Below are positions 17,468 through 26,652 of a DNA stretch of 64,000 nt, one piece after another; position 1 is the stretch's first letter, and each line of letters starts with the position of its first letter. The position numbers and the translations under genes were made by a program. Below the pieces are notes generated by a model, which saw only the letters and a program-made list of their open reading frames with translations, ran no database searches and was not told where the DNA came from. Origin of the DNA: Candidatus Babelota bacterium (lineage in GTDB: Bacteria > Babelota > Babeliae > Babelales > Vermiphilaceae); the NCBI GenBank assembly GCA_026388985.1, contig JAPLIS010000013.1, positions 1-64,000 of the forward strand. The letters run 5' to 3'.

Positions 17468-19204
17468 TTACTCTGGATTAAAGGCACCATCAACCCCGAG
17501 CAATTCTACTGACACCCGCCCATTCCAATGATTTTCACTTACCTTAACGGCCAAATCAAATGGGTTTTCACCCTGAGCTTGCAATAACGGTAATAACTCT
17601 GGTCGATTAAAAAAGATAACCGGTTTAGTTACTCCCTGTGAAAAAATTTCGCACTTAACATGCACATCTTTAAGCACTGTTGGCTTTTGCAACAACACAG
17701 CTCCTTTTACCTGAAATACCGGCTCGCTGTTTTCATTACCAAATGGCTGCAGATGTTCCATATCTGTCACCAATTTTTTGGTTAAATCTGGCAATGTTAA
17801 TTCTGCATCAATCTTAAGTTTTTGCTTTAAATCAAAGGGGGTGAGCTGATCTGCAATTTGCTTTTCAAGAGACGCTTTAAGCAAAGGAATATTTTCAATT
17901 TTAAGAGACAATCCTGCTGCCATAGCATGACCTCCAAATTGCTCTAACAGATCGCGTGCGTTATCCAATGCATGAAACATATCAAATCCGGCAATTGATC
18001 GACACGAGCCCTTAGCTAATCCCTTACCGGTAAGATGCAATAAAAGAGTTGGCTTGCCATATGCCCCCACAATACGAGAAGCAACGAGCCCAATAACTCC
18101 TGGCTGCCACCCTTTACTTGCCGCAATAATGATGTTTTCCGTTTCAAGATTTATGCGCTTACTTTCAACTTCTTGTGTAACCTGCATAAAAATAGAACGT
18201 TCAATTTCTTTGCGTGCTTCATTCAAATCAAGAAGAACTTTGCCCACCTCTTGGACTTGTCCCCAATCAGAGCCAATTAAAAACTTAACTCCCTGTCGGG
18301 GATCTTCAAGGCGACCCAAAGCATTAATTTGTGGTGCAATTGAAAAACCAATGTCTGTTGATGAAAGTATCGGCTTGGTCACCCGACCATTTTGCTTAAG
18401 CACTTTTAAAGAAAGACTTTCTGTTTTGTTTATATAGTTCAATCCATGACGAACCCAAAACCTATTTTCTCCAACCAAAGGAACCACATCTGCAACAGTA
18501 CCTAACAATAACAGTTCATATGCTTTTGCTGGTAATGGTAACCCCTTTTGTTCATAGAGCAATGAAAGGATTTTAAATGTTACCCCTACACCAGCAAGTG
18601 ATTTAAAGGGATACGTGCAATCAGCCTGATTAGGATTAACAATGGCAAAAGCCTCTGGTACCGCATCATGTGGTCTATGGTGATCGGTAATAATCAAATC
18701 AACACCCAACTCTTTTGCGCGTATAGCTGGTTCAAAAGCGGTGATACCATTATCTACCGTAATAATTAAACGATACCCATTACGTGCTGCCCGCTCCACA
18801 ATTTTTGTTGAAAGTCCATAGCCATCATGCACCCGATGTGGTAAAAAAAAGTTAATGTCTGCACCAAGTGGCAACAGGCTAATCATCATTAAAGCTGATG
18901 ACGTAATACCATCAACATCATAATCCCCAAAAACAAGTATTTTTTCTTTTTTGGCAATAGCAGATAGAATACGCTCTACTGATTCTAGCGCTCCCTTCAT
19001 GCCTGTTGCAAGAGCAACGTCTTTTTCTAAAGAGCTAAACAAAAAGGCATCAATCATCTCTTTTGACGTAAATCCACGCGTCAGCAATGTCTGTGCTATC
19101 GGAAATGCAATAGAATACTGAGCGGCAAGATCTGCTATTTTTTTTCCATCTGCTGGTGGCACAAGCCACAAATACTTACTACCTTGCACACATTGATAAT
19201 TCAT
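17468..19204 (-). CDS. recJ: Single-stranded-DNA-specific exonuclease RecJ
   Basis: 578 residues with DHH-family motifs in order: GDYDVDGITSSA, then TVDNG, then DHHRPHD with the DHH triad, and GTVADVVPL. A DHHA1 domain follows with GGHAMAAGLSL. The C-terminal OB-like part includes MEHLQPFGNENSEPVF. RecJ degrades single-stranded DNA 5' to 3' in mismatch and recombinational repair. Length is normal for the family. It is convergent with the lipoprotein at 17113 and followed upstream by a repeat remnant and the Rpn-type gene. Confidence 0.95.
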   Translation of the reverse strand: MNYQCVQGSKYLWLVPPADGKKIADLAAQYSIAFPIAQTLLTRGFTSKEMIDAFLFSSLEKDVALATGMKGALESVERILSAIAKKEKILVFGDYDVDGITSSALMMISLLPLGADINFFLPHRVHDGYGLSTKIVERAARNGYRLIITVDNGITAFEPAIRAKELGVDLIITDHHRPHDAVPEAFAIVNPNQADCTYPFKSLAGVGVTFKILSLLYEQKGLPLPAKAYELLLLGTVADVVPLVGENRFWVRHGLNYINKTESLSLKVLKQNGRVTKPILSSTDIGFSIAPQINALGRLEDPRQGVKFLIGSDWGQVQEVGKVLLDLNEARKEIERSIFMQVTQEVESKRINLETENIIIAASKGWQPGVIGLVASRIVGAYGKPTLLLHLTGKGLAKGSCRSIAGFDMFHALDNARDLLEQFGGHAMAAGLSLKIENIPLLKASLEKQIADQLTPFDLKQKLKIDAELTLPDLTKKLVTDMEHLQPFGNENSEPVFQVKGAVLLQKPTVLKDVHVKCEIFSQGVTKPVIFFNRPELLPLLQAQGENPFDLAVKVSENHWNGRVSVELLGVDGAFNPE

Positions 19205-19321
19205 AGAAAAAACACTTTATATTAGATGATAATTGATACTCTAACCAAAGTACCTTATCTGGGGCAAACAGGCAATTAAAAGTGTGCACATAGTACTTCA
19301 AAATCTGCGTTTAATCACCTA

Positions 19322-19399
19322 TTACTTATCACTTTTTTTCTCATGGCTATCAACCGAATCAACTATCACTTTTTTAATAATAAAAACGCTTGCTCTGGA
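19322..19399 (-). pseudogene. Remnant of the 3' end of a second cPLA2-like gene
   Basis: Read on the minus strand this 78-bp segment encodes SRASVFIIKKVIVDSVDSHE followed by KKSDK and a stop. The intact phospholipase at 20472-22532 ends in nearly the same residues (KASASIIKKVIVDWVDSHE then KKIDK). DNA identity is high over about 60 bases. No more of the gene remains; the Rpn-type gene stop codon lies directly upstream. This is a decayed paralogue end or a duplicated flank. Confidence 0.75.
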
Positions 19400-19400
19400 A

Positions 19401-20366
19401 TTACTTACTTTGCTTAAGCTGCAAGATCTCTTCTATACTAAGTTCTGTAGTGAGCGCAATTATTTCAATGTCAATCCCCCGAAAGAGCATTTTTTGGGCA
19501 ACTTTAAGGGCTTTGTTTTTTTCTCCCTGCTCTCGCCCTTGCTCTAAGCCCTGCTCTAAGCCCTGCTCTAAGCCTTTTTCTAAACCACGCTCCATTGCTT
19601 TTTGCTCATTCAATTCAGCATTTTGAAATCTTTTATCTCGCGTATCTTGCGCTTGAGCATCAAGCATTTTTTTTTCATACACACGTTGCTCATATTCAGA
19701 GAGTGTTAGCTGATTTAAAAGTTGGCATGCCTCTTGAAATTCATTCTTTTGCAATGGTTCAGGAACATGGTCATAGCTTCCAATTTCTTTTAAAAGAAAA
19801 AGCCACTTGTCTTCGTCTGTTACAAGTTCATGTTCTTTTTTAACAAACTTAGGCAACTCTATAAAAGCAAACGTAATATCATCTATGTCATGTTCACCCG
19901 TTTTGTTATCAACAAGGGTGTGAATTGATTTATAATTTTGTTTTTTGGGAAACACATTAAATTTTTTTGTGATAGCAACCACGGTAACCGAATCAAGATC
20001 GCTATATGGCTTTGCGGTGCTTAATTGGTTGGTATACACCTTTGTACCATAATAGACAATACGCTTTTCAAACGATGCCATCCACGCATTTTGCATTTCG
20101 ACGATAAATTTTCGTTTACCTTTATCTACGCAAAAAATATCTAAAATATTTTCTTTTTTATCAAGATATACAGGCAATTGTTCATTATTCATAAAATCAA
20201 TACTTTCAATTCTTCTATCACCAGTATATTCAAGCATGGTATTTAAAAAAGAGATAGTCACCTGTTTATGATCTTCTGAGCCAAATAATTTTTTAAACGC
20301 CATATCAATTTTAGGATCAAGAAATTTCACGGGCATTCTCCTTAACTGATTAATTTCATGTGTCAT
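19401..20366 (-). CDS. Rpn family PD-(D/E)XK nuclease (recombination-promoting/transposase-like)
   Basis: 321 residues, opening FLDPKIDMAFKKLFGSEDHK and with catalytic-type residues in NILDIFCVDKG...FIVEMQ (D, then E-x-Q). This is the PDDEXK_2 pattern of RpnA-like proteins. They promote RecA-independent recombination and are often multi-copy and mobile. The C-terminal region has tandem GLEQ repeats (about residues 268-286) encoded by 12-bp units. Two starts are possible: 20366 without a clear ribosome site, or 20336 (MPVKFLDPK) where AAGGAG is only one base away. The gene is flanked by copies of the same phospholipase 3' end. Confidence 0.8.
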   Translation of the reverse strand: MTHEINQLRRMPVKFLDPKIDMAFKKLFGSEDHKQVTISFLNTMLEYTGDRRIESIDFMNNEQLPVYLDKKENILDIFCVDKGKRKFIVEMQNAWMASFEKRIVYYGTKVYTNQLSTAKPYSDLDSVTVVAITKKFNVFPKKQNYKSIHTLVDNKTGEHDIDDITFAFIELPKFVKKEHELVTDEDKWLFLLKEIGSYDHVPEPLQKNEFQEACQLLNQLTLSEYEQRVYEKKMLDAQAQDTRDKRFQNAELNEQKAMERGLEKGLEQGLEQGLEQGREQGEKNKALKVAQKMLFRGIDIEIIALTTELSIEEILQLKQSK

Positions 20367-20471
20367 ACTATCTATAGTATAACTATAGTATACTATAGTA
20401 TTTTTGATTCGAAATACTATTTTTTAGCAGGCGTTTTTATAATTAAACTACCACCTACCACCTACCACCTA

Positions 20472-22532
20472 CTATTTATCAATTTTTTTCTCATGGCTAT
20501 CAACCCAATCAACTATCACTTTTTTAATAATAGAAGCCGATGCCTTAAAATTAAATTCCGTCTGGCCGGTTAAACGAACTGATTGATCAGCTTGATAGGC
20601 AAAATTCTGTGTTTTACAAAACCCTGCCTGTTCACATGTAACCGGATCAAATGAGTCAAGCAATGGCACAAACGCTGCATAAGCTGGATCTGCTTTCTGC
20701 TTTTGCCACACTGCCTGATCTTTAACCAAAGGCATATACATAATTATGGGAACCGCGAGATTAGTATCATCTTTAAATACAGTAATGGCCCTTGTTGTTA
20801 TATCGGTATAATCAATGGGCGGAAATAATAAACCATTATCTTGCGCATATTTTTCACACCCTTTAAGGGCGCTTAGATCTGAAATATTTCCCGAATAATC
20901 CAACAAAATAATAATATCAGCTTTTCTATGCTTATTTTTATTACTCACCAATGGATAGGGCAGATTAAAATCAATACCTCCATCAACAAGCCGTATTTCT
21001 TTTTCATAGCGCAAAGGACTCTCTGGCATACCTGCCATAAAGTTATGAACCGTTGCCCACGAATATTTAGTACGCTTATCACTAAACTTGGTAAGAGCAC
21101 CTTGTGACATCTTTGTATCAATAAAATGAGTAATCTGTTCAATAACTCCTTTGTATGGCTCATCAATACTACTTACCAATTCACTATATATAATTTTAAA
21201 TTCAGCAGCAAAAGCTGACCCAAATGTCCCTAAATTATAACCCAAGCTCTGTTCTGGGGCAAAATCAAGCGACTTACCTGCATAAAATTTTCTCCCATAC
21301 GCCCATGAAGGTATGTACATACCAAATGCCGCACTGCCAATTTCATAGGGGGTAAATTCCCACCAGGTTGATTTAACGCCAACACCGCGACGTACTGCTG
21401 AATATAATGGAAATGGCATATGCGCATCTTTGATACTATCTATTTGCTGCGATAGGTATACCTGATGTCTGTTCTTTTGATAGTCACCTAACAATCGTGT
21501 TGCCAACAGAGCCCCATAAATATCTACAATGGTAAGATTTTGGCTATATGCATACTTAAGTAATAATGCTTCACTGATTAATCGTGCTTCCTCAGTATTT
21601 ATATCTGTTATATTGTTTTTAATAAGCGCAATTAATGTCTCTTTAAGTTGTACTGGGGTAACATTTCTGGTTACTAAACTACCCAAAGCCCACGTTGAAC
21701 CTGATAGACCAATCATATAGGTAATTGCATCAAGCAATTCTGTTTCCTGTGCACCTACCAATGAACCCACCGTTCCCAACATTGCACGATACCCGCCGCC
21801 ACTGGCCACGAGTGCAATGGTGGGAGTTACCCTTGCTGCTATCGACTTACCTGCTATTTTTTTTAGTGTCTCTTGGACTATCGGTGTTCTTTGTGCCAGA
21901 AAAGCACGCTCGCCTTCATTTAATTCATTACCCTTACGGACAAAAGCTTGTTCAAATTCATGTGCATTAGGCACAGATGTCAAAAATGTTTTTTTTATCA
22001 ACTGCTTTATCATATTCTCAGCTTTTTCCTTAGTCTCTCTCAAGGGCTTAATAATATGCCATTCAGCCGCATTGTACCCTTCTACATTAAAGTCACGCTC
22101 AACTATATAAAAATCCCAACCCTTTGCATTACCAATGTTCACTGCACCGAGTTTTTGATACTCAATATTAGATAAATTATCTTTTAAATCTTCTTTATTA
22201 AATGAAAAAACCAACTGCCGATCAAAGTTTTTAGGATAAGGATAGAGTTGATACCGCCAGCGGTCAGGTCTTTCTATAGACTGACTGCTTTGAGATGGAA
22301 TGGCTACTATGGGCTGCATACGCCCTTGTGCATCCTTGCTTATAAGATATTCATCAACCTCTTTATAGTAATAAATGCGTGCATATAACATGCCATCTGA
22401 TTCTACGCCCATTAATTCTGATGCTTCAATAGGTGTAATTTTATTATGTACCTGTATCGTATCTGACCATACAAAGCTGCTAGATAACAATACCCACAGC
22501 ACAATACTATATGCTCTTATATTACTATTCAT
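20472..22532 (-). CDS. Exported group IV cytosolic phospholipase A2-like enzyme
   Basis: 686 residues with a signal peptide (residues 1-23, ending VWS). The catalytic domain carries SGGGYRAM (244-251, oxyanion and Arg249), GLSGSTW (275-281, nucleophile Ser277) and VDGGIDFNLPYPL (Asp517). This is the Arg/Ser/Asp set known from animal cPLA2, not just the generic patatin motif. Also family-like are WEFTPYEIG (391-399) and GTFGSAFAAEF (435-445). It is expected to release fatty acids or lysophospholipids from host or own membranes. AGGAGTGCAGT precedes the ATG. There is no C2 domain. A remnant of a second copy lies downstream. Confidence 0.88.
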   Translation of the reverse strand: MNSNIRAYSIVLWVLLSSSFVWSDTIQVHNKITPIEASELMGVESDGMLYARIYYYKEVDEYLISKDAQGRMQPIVAIPSQSSQSIERPDRWRYQLYPYPKNFDRQLVFSFNKEDLKDNLSNIEYQKLGAVNIGNAKGWDFYIVERDFNVEGYNAAEWHIIKPLRETKEKAENMIKQLIKKTFLTSVPNAHEFEQAFVRKGNELNEGERAFLAQRTPIVQETLKKIAGKSIAARVTPTIALVASGGGYRAMLGTVGSLVGAQETELLDAITYMIGLSGSTWALGSLVTRNVTPVQLKETLIALIKNNITDINTEEARLISEALLLKYAYSQNLTIVDIYGALLATRLLGDYQKNRHQVYLSQQIDSIKDAHMPFPLYSAVRRGVGVKSTWWEFTPYEIGSAAFGMYIPSWAYGRKFYAGKSLDFAPEQSLGYNLGTFGSAFAAEFKIIYSELVSSIDEPYKGVIEQITHFIDTKMSQGALTKFSDKRTKYSWATVHNFMAGMPESPLRYEKEIRLVDGGIDFNLPYPLVSNKNKHRKADIIILLDYSGNISDLSALKGCEKYAQDNGLLFPPIDYTDITTRAITVFKDDTNLAVPIIMYMPLVKDQAVWQKQKADPAYAAFVPLLDSFDPVTCEQAGFCKTQNFAYQADQSVRLTGQTEFNFKASASIIKKVIVDWVDSHEKKIDK

Positions 22533-22625
22533 ACTGCACTCCTACTTGCTTCTTTTTTTAACTACTCTCTATCTAATACTATCTCAATATACAATCCTAC
22601 CTATAAATTCATTAAAAAATAAACA

Positions 22626-22662
22626 TAAAAAAACGCCCCTCTGTTACCGGGACGTTCTTTTA
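22626..22662 (-). terminator. Terminator of the 22686 transporter gene
   Basis: A GC-rich stem (AACGCCCC 22632-22639 with GGGACGTT 22649-22656, one G-U pair on the minus strand) has a run of A on the left that reads as T on the minus strand. It is nearly identical to the hairpin after the next transporter gene. Confidence 0.75.
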
Positions 22663-22685
22663 ACAGTATCAAAAAAATAATTAAA

Positions 22686-24074
22686 TTAACACTCTACTCG
22701 TTTTTCATCAACAGCTTTTTTAAATGTTTTACCTAAAAATAGTGCTATAAAGAACCACACCGCTACCAAACCATAACCACTATAGGTAATTATAGCCATG
22801 CTGGCTGACGCACCAAAAAAACGCTGCAAAGAGCCATATAAAAAAGTTAATGCTGCACAAGAGCCCCTAGAGCTACGTGATCCAAAGGCTTCAATCCAAG
22901 CTTGCGCCTTAAAGCGCACATCATGACTAGTCGGAATATATAACAATTTTAATGCAGGACTATTAAGCGCGTAATTAATAGCCTTTGAACCAACCATTAA
23001 CCAAAATAAAAACTCTAAATGGCCATAAGACGTAAAGCAAAATATCCCACCGCCAACAATAAGTGGCATCATACATAAAGCTACAGTTACCCCTAAATAG
23101 CGAGTAATATTACTCGCCCCTAATAACAGACAGATTAAAGCTATGCCATTAACCCAACTACCATAGTTCCCCATATATGCATGATACGCATGACCAGAAT
23201 AATGTGCCTTTGCAACACTTTGAAAACAAAAATCAAATACCGTAATAATAAATTCGTAGAAAAATCCTACAGAAAAAATACCAAGCAAGTATCTATGCTG
23301 TAACAATAACCAAAGACCTTCTAACAATCCCGGCTCTTGTTCTTTTTCAATAGCGGCTTCATTTTTACCATGAAAAGAAACAAGCAACTCTTTTGGTGTA
23401 GCCGCCAACAGATACTTTAAAGCACATATAGAAGCAAATATCAGCACAGAACTTATGGCAACAGCAAAAGCGCCCGTTTGAAATCCTAGCATATAAGGCA
23501 ATTGGGTTATATATTTTGGCCCAATAATAGCACCAACTTGACCCAATGCCACAACCACAGAAAACCCTCTTTGCGCAGAATCTGGCAATGTGGTATCTGA
23601 TGCTATTGCCCAAAACAATGCAACAATCACCGTAAGGTAACTTTCAACAAAAATATACCACAAAAATGCTAACATTCTTGTGCCATAGAGTGCCATGCCT
23701 GTTCGTGCCGCGATAACCGCTTCACTTGCTTCACCTATTGATTCATGAGCTAATAAAGCAGCAAAAACTAATGTCATAACGCCATAAAAAAAAGAAATGA
23801 CATAAAATGCTTTTTCGCGAGAATAATAGTCAAGAATTCTGGTATACGCCATTACGATAGGAATCAATACAACAATAGAGGCTATTCTGGCTAGTGGTAA
23901 AAAATGCATGCCAACGAGTATACCCAACATTGAATTTTTTAATGTTCCTAACGTCCAAACAGCCGCTAAAATAAAAGAAAATAACAAACCCATACGCAAA
24001 AACTTCTTACATTCTTCATGCTCAAAGCTGCCAAACACTGGCCTTAAAAAACGCTGAATAGTGGAAACAAACAT
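22686..24074 (-). CDS. ATP/ADP translocase-type nucleotide transporter (tandem copy A)
   Basis: 462 residues with about 12 membrane segments, Tlc/NTT family. It contains WTLGTLKNSMLGILVGMHFL, the loop YTRILDYYSREKAFY and the C-terminal LYIPTSHDVRFKAQAWIEAF. It is a close paralogue of the gene at 24147 through its whole length, including the ends FKKAVDEKRVEC and FKKAVDEKRVVC. GGAAGGAATCT precedes the ATG. Tandem diversified transporters usually have different nucleotide substrates, but the substrate cannot be read from the sequence. Confidence 0.93.
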   Translation of the reverse strand: MFVSTIQRFLRPVFGSFEHEECKKFLRMGLLFSFILAAVWTLGTLKNSMLGILVGMHFLPLARIASIVVLIPIVMAYTRILDYYSREKAFYVISFFYGVMTLVFAALLAHESIGEASEAVIAARTGMALYGTRMLAFLWYIFVESYLTVIVALFWAIASDTTLPDSAQRGFSVVVALGQVGAIIGPKYITQLPYMLGFQTGAFAVAISSVLIFASICALKYLLAATPKELLVSFHGKNEAAIEKEQEPGLLEGLWLLLQHRYLLGIFSVGFFYEFIITVFDFCFQSVAKAHYSGHAYHAYMGNYGSWVNGIALICLLLGASNITRYLGVTVALCMMPLIVGGGIFCFTSYGHLEFLFWLMVGSKAINYALNSPALKLLYIPTSHDVRFKAQAWIEAFGSRSSRGSCAALTFLYGSLQRFFGASASMAIITYSGYGLVAVWFFIALFLGKTFKKAVDEKRVEC

Positions 24075-24087
24075 AGATTCCTTCCAT

Positions 24088-24122
24088 TAAAAAAACGCCC
24101 CGAGTTACCGGGACGTTCTTTT
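24088..24122 (-). terminator. Terminator of the 24147 transporter gene
   Basis: The same hairpin as at 22626-22662: AACGCCCC (24094-24101) pairs with GGGACGTT (24110-24117), and the flanking A run gives a T run on the minus strand. Its conservation shows the duplication unit included gene plus terminator. Confidence 0.75.
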
Positions 24123-24146
24123 AAAAGTATCAAAAAGGGATTTGAA

Positions 24147-25547
24147 TTAACAAACCACCCGTTTTTCATCAACAGCTTTTTTAAATGTTTTGCCTAAGAA
24201 TAGTGCAACAAAGAACCACACTACTACAATGCTATAGCCAATAACTGAAAACAATTGAACGTGACGAGCAGCGCCGGCAACTTTGCCAAGGCTTTGTTGT
24301 AATGGATTTAAATACATATTAAACCCTGAACCTGCTCCTTTAGAAACACGTGATCCAAATGTTTCAATCCATGCTTGCGCTTTAAAGCGAGCGTCATGAG
24401 TTGTTGGAATATACAATTGTTTTTGCGCTGGACCATTAAGTGCATAGTTGATCGCTTTTGAACCAACCATAAGCCAAAATAAGAACGTAAGACTCGCATA
24501 AGTCTGAAAGCCAAATATAGCACCACCAAAAATGATTGGCATCATACATAATGCTACCATTACGCCTAAATACCGCGTAATGTTACTTACCCCTAATAAA
24601 AGGCACGCAAATGCTACCATGTTAACATAACTGCCGTAGTTTCCCCAGAATTCATGATATGCTAAACCTGAATACGTCGCTTTTGCCATTGTCTGAAAAT
24701 GCAAATCAATAACTGTTATAATAAATTCAAAGAAAAAGCCTATACCAAAAATACCAAGCAAATATTTATGCTGTATCAACAACCAAAAACCTTCAAGCAA
24801 ACCTGGTTCTTGTTCTTTTTCAACAACTGCTTCATTTTTACCATGAAAAGAAACAAGTAGCTCTTTAGGAGTTGCACTCATCACAAATTTTAACGCTGCA
24901 ATAGATGCAAATATCATTAAAGCTGAAACCGCAACAGCCAAAGCTCCTGTTTCAAAGCCAAGCAAGCGAGGTAGTGAACAAATATATCCAGGCCCAACAA
25001 TAGCACCAATTTGTCCTAATGCAACAACAAAAGAAAACCCTTTTTTTGCTGAATCTGGCAATGTGGTGTCTGAAGCGATTGCCCAAAATAAAGCAATAAC
25101 CAAAGAACCATAGCTTTCAACAAACACATACCATGCAAAACCTAAAATTCTGGTTCCGTAAAGAGCTGTACCTGTTCGCGCTGCAATAACCGCATCTGAT
25201 GCTTCACCAATAAATTCACTGCCCAATAAGGCTGCAAATACGAGAGTCATGACACCATAAAAAAGAGAAATACCGTAGAATGCTTTTTCACGAGAATAAT
25301 AATCAAGAATTTTGGTATACAACATTACGATTGGAATCAATATAGCAACAGATACTATTTTAGCCATTGGCTGAAGCGTTGGGCCAATAAGAACACCGAA
25401 CATTGAATTTTTTAATGTTCTCAGTGTCCAATAAGCACCTAATACAAATGTAAACGTTAAACCCATACGTAAGAATTTTTTAAATTCCTCACGCTCAAAG
25501 GTGCCAAATATTGGCCTTAAAAGATACTGGATAGCAGAAATAAACAT
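24147..25547 (-). CDS. ATP/ADP translocase-type nucleotide transporter (tandem copy B)
   Basis: 466 residues of the Tlc/NTT family, with YWTLRTLKNSMFGVLIGPTL, YTKILDYYSREKAFY and QLYIPTTHDARFKAQAWIETF. It is the paralogue of the preceding gene. The RTLKNS form in the first helix loop is closer to classical ATP/ADP exchangers than the GTLKNS form of copy A. GAAAGGAATTT precedes the ATG. It heads the minus-strand pair; each gene has its own terminator, so they are probably separately transcribed. Confidence 0.93.
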   Translation of the reverse strand: MFISAIQYLLRPIFGTFEREEFKKFLRMGLTFTFVLGAYWTLRTLKNSMFGVLIGPTLQPMAKIVSVAILIPIVMLYTKILDYYSREKAFYGISLFYGVMTLVFAALLGSEFIGEASDAVIAARTGTALYGTRILGFAWYVFVESYGSLVIALFWAIASDTTLPDSAKKGFSFVVALGQIGAIVGPGYICSLPRLLGFETGALAVAVSALMIFASIAALKFVMSATPKELLVSFHGKNEAVVEKEQEPGLLEGFWLLIQHKYLLGIFGIGFFFEFIITVIDLHFQTMAKATYSGLAYHEFWGNYGSYVNMVAFACLLLGVSNITRYLGVMVALCMMPIIFGGAIFGFQTYASLTFLFWLMVGSKAINYALNGPAQKQLYIPTTHDARFKAQAWIETFGSRVSKGAGSGFNMYLNPLQQSLGKVAGAARHVQLFSVIGYSIVVVWFFVALFLGKTFKKAVDEKRVVC

Positions 25548-25688
25548 AAATTCCTTTCATAAGAAATACATAATAAAAACACTTTTTACTCATTTACCAT
25601 ACGGCAATTTTATAAAAAACGCAACTAAAGGCAATTAATGGATACGTGGAGCGGTGACAATTATTAAACATAAAAACATATTAAATAA

Positions 25689-25717
25689 TTTCACCTGTGT
25701 CATTTCCCGTGTATAAT
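25689..25717 (+). promoter_or_regulatory. Probable sigma-70 promoter of the 25780 ankyrin gene
   Basis: TTTCAC (25689-25694), a 17-base spacer, and a perfect TATAAT (25712-25717). The ATG is 62 bases downstream, preceded by AAGGAAAATCA. Confidence 0.5.
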
Positions 25718-25779
25718 CTATATAAAACACAGAGCATGGCTTTATACTTTTAAATAAACGTTTCACCTAAGGAAAATCA

Positions 25780-26418
25780 ATGATCAAAAAATTTATTATA
25801 GCAACAACTTTAGCAACTGTCCTCGGGCCAATTGCCAGTATGTATGCAATGAATGACAAACAAAAAGAAAGTAACAATGAAGGGGCTGTACAAGCAGCAC
25901 CACTCAGTGCGAAAGAATTTGAGCTAGCACGCATAGAGCTGGCACAAGTTGCATTGCTTGCAGCTATTCAATCAAATAATGTGGAACTAGCTAAACAAGC
26001 TCTTGCTCAAGGTGCGTTGATCAGTGAGCCCCTGAAGAATAATATGTCTCTTTTGCATTTAGCTGCCGAACAAGGTTATGATGTAATAGTACGTCTTTTG
26101 CTTGAAAAACGCTCAGAAGTAAATGCAATTGGCATGCGTGACATAACCCCATTACACATGGCTGCCTTACATAACCATGATTCAGTAGCACAGATTCTGC
26201 TTGAAGGCCGCGCGAATATAAATCAAGCCGCTGCTGATGGCTCCACTCCTTTGTATTTAGCCGTATTAAGAGGTCAAGATAAAACAGTGGATGCGTTAAT
26301 TAAAGGTCGCGCAGATGTCAACAAGCCTAACAAGGCACACGTTACCCCATTATCTTTGGCTACAGCTAAAAACTATCCTGTAATAAAAGCAATGCTAATG
26401 TGCGAAGGTGCGCAATAA
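25780..26418 (+). CDS. Exported ankyrin-repeat protein
   Basis: 212 residues with a signal peptide (1-23, ending MYA) and about four to five ankyrin repeats from residue 60 on. Examples are LLHLAAEQGYDVIVRLLLEKRSEV, TPLHMAALHNHDSVAQILL and TPLYLAVLRGQDKTVDALI; these are fragments of the 33-residue consensus. Ankyrin repeats bind protein partners, and exported ones in intracellular bacteria are often effectors. Its own promoter and terminator make it a single-gene unit. Confidence 0.85.
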   Translation: MIKKFIIATTLATVLGPIASMYAMNDKQKESNNEGAVQAAPLSAKEFELARIELAQVALLAAIQSNNVELAKQALAQGALISEPLKNNMSLLHLAAEQGYDVIVRLLLEKRSEVNAIGMRDITPLHMAALHNHDSVAQILLEGRANINQAAADGSTPLYLAVLRGQDKTVDALIKGRADVNKPNKAHVTPLSLATAKNYPVIKAMLMCEGAQ

Positions 26419-26454
26419 ATAGAGTTAAATAAGTTAATTTAAAAGCATATCGCT

Positions 26455-26487
26455 AAAAAGCTCTGCATACAACTGCAGAGCTTTTTT
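26455..26487 (+). terminator. Rho-independent terminator after the 25780 gene
   Basis: A perfect 13-bp stem with AGCTCTGCA core (26455-26467 with 26474-26486) and a 6-base loop. The stem's own T-rich 3' arm forms the T run. Confidence 0.9.
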
Positions 26488-26652
26488 AGTAATACCACAA
26501 ATACAGGTAACTTATTTTTAGCACAAGCATTTAAAGAGGCTACATCACATCACGAAAAATCAACTACGCATAGGCAAATAGGTCAACCTATGTTAAAATT
26601 GAAAACACGCACTTGACTATAAAACACAAACATAAAACACAAAGAGAGAACA

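Noticed and set aside
19401-20366. Complete insertion sequence around the Rpn gene
   Set aside because: I found direct flanks (phospholipase end copies) but no terminal inverted repeats typical of an IS.
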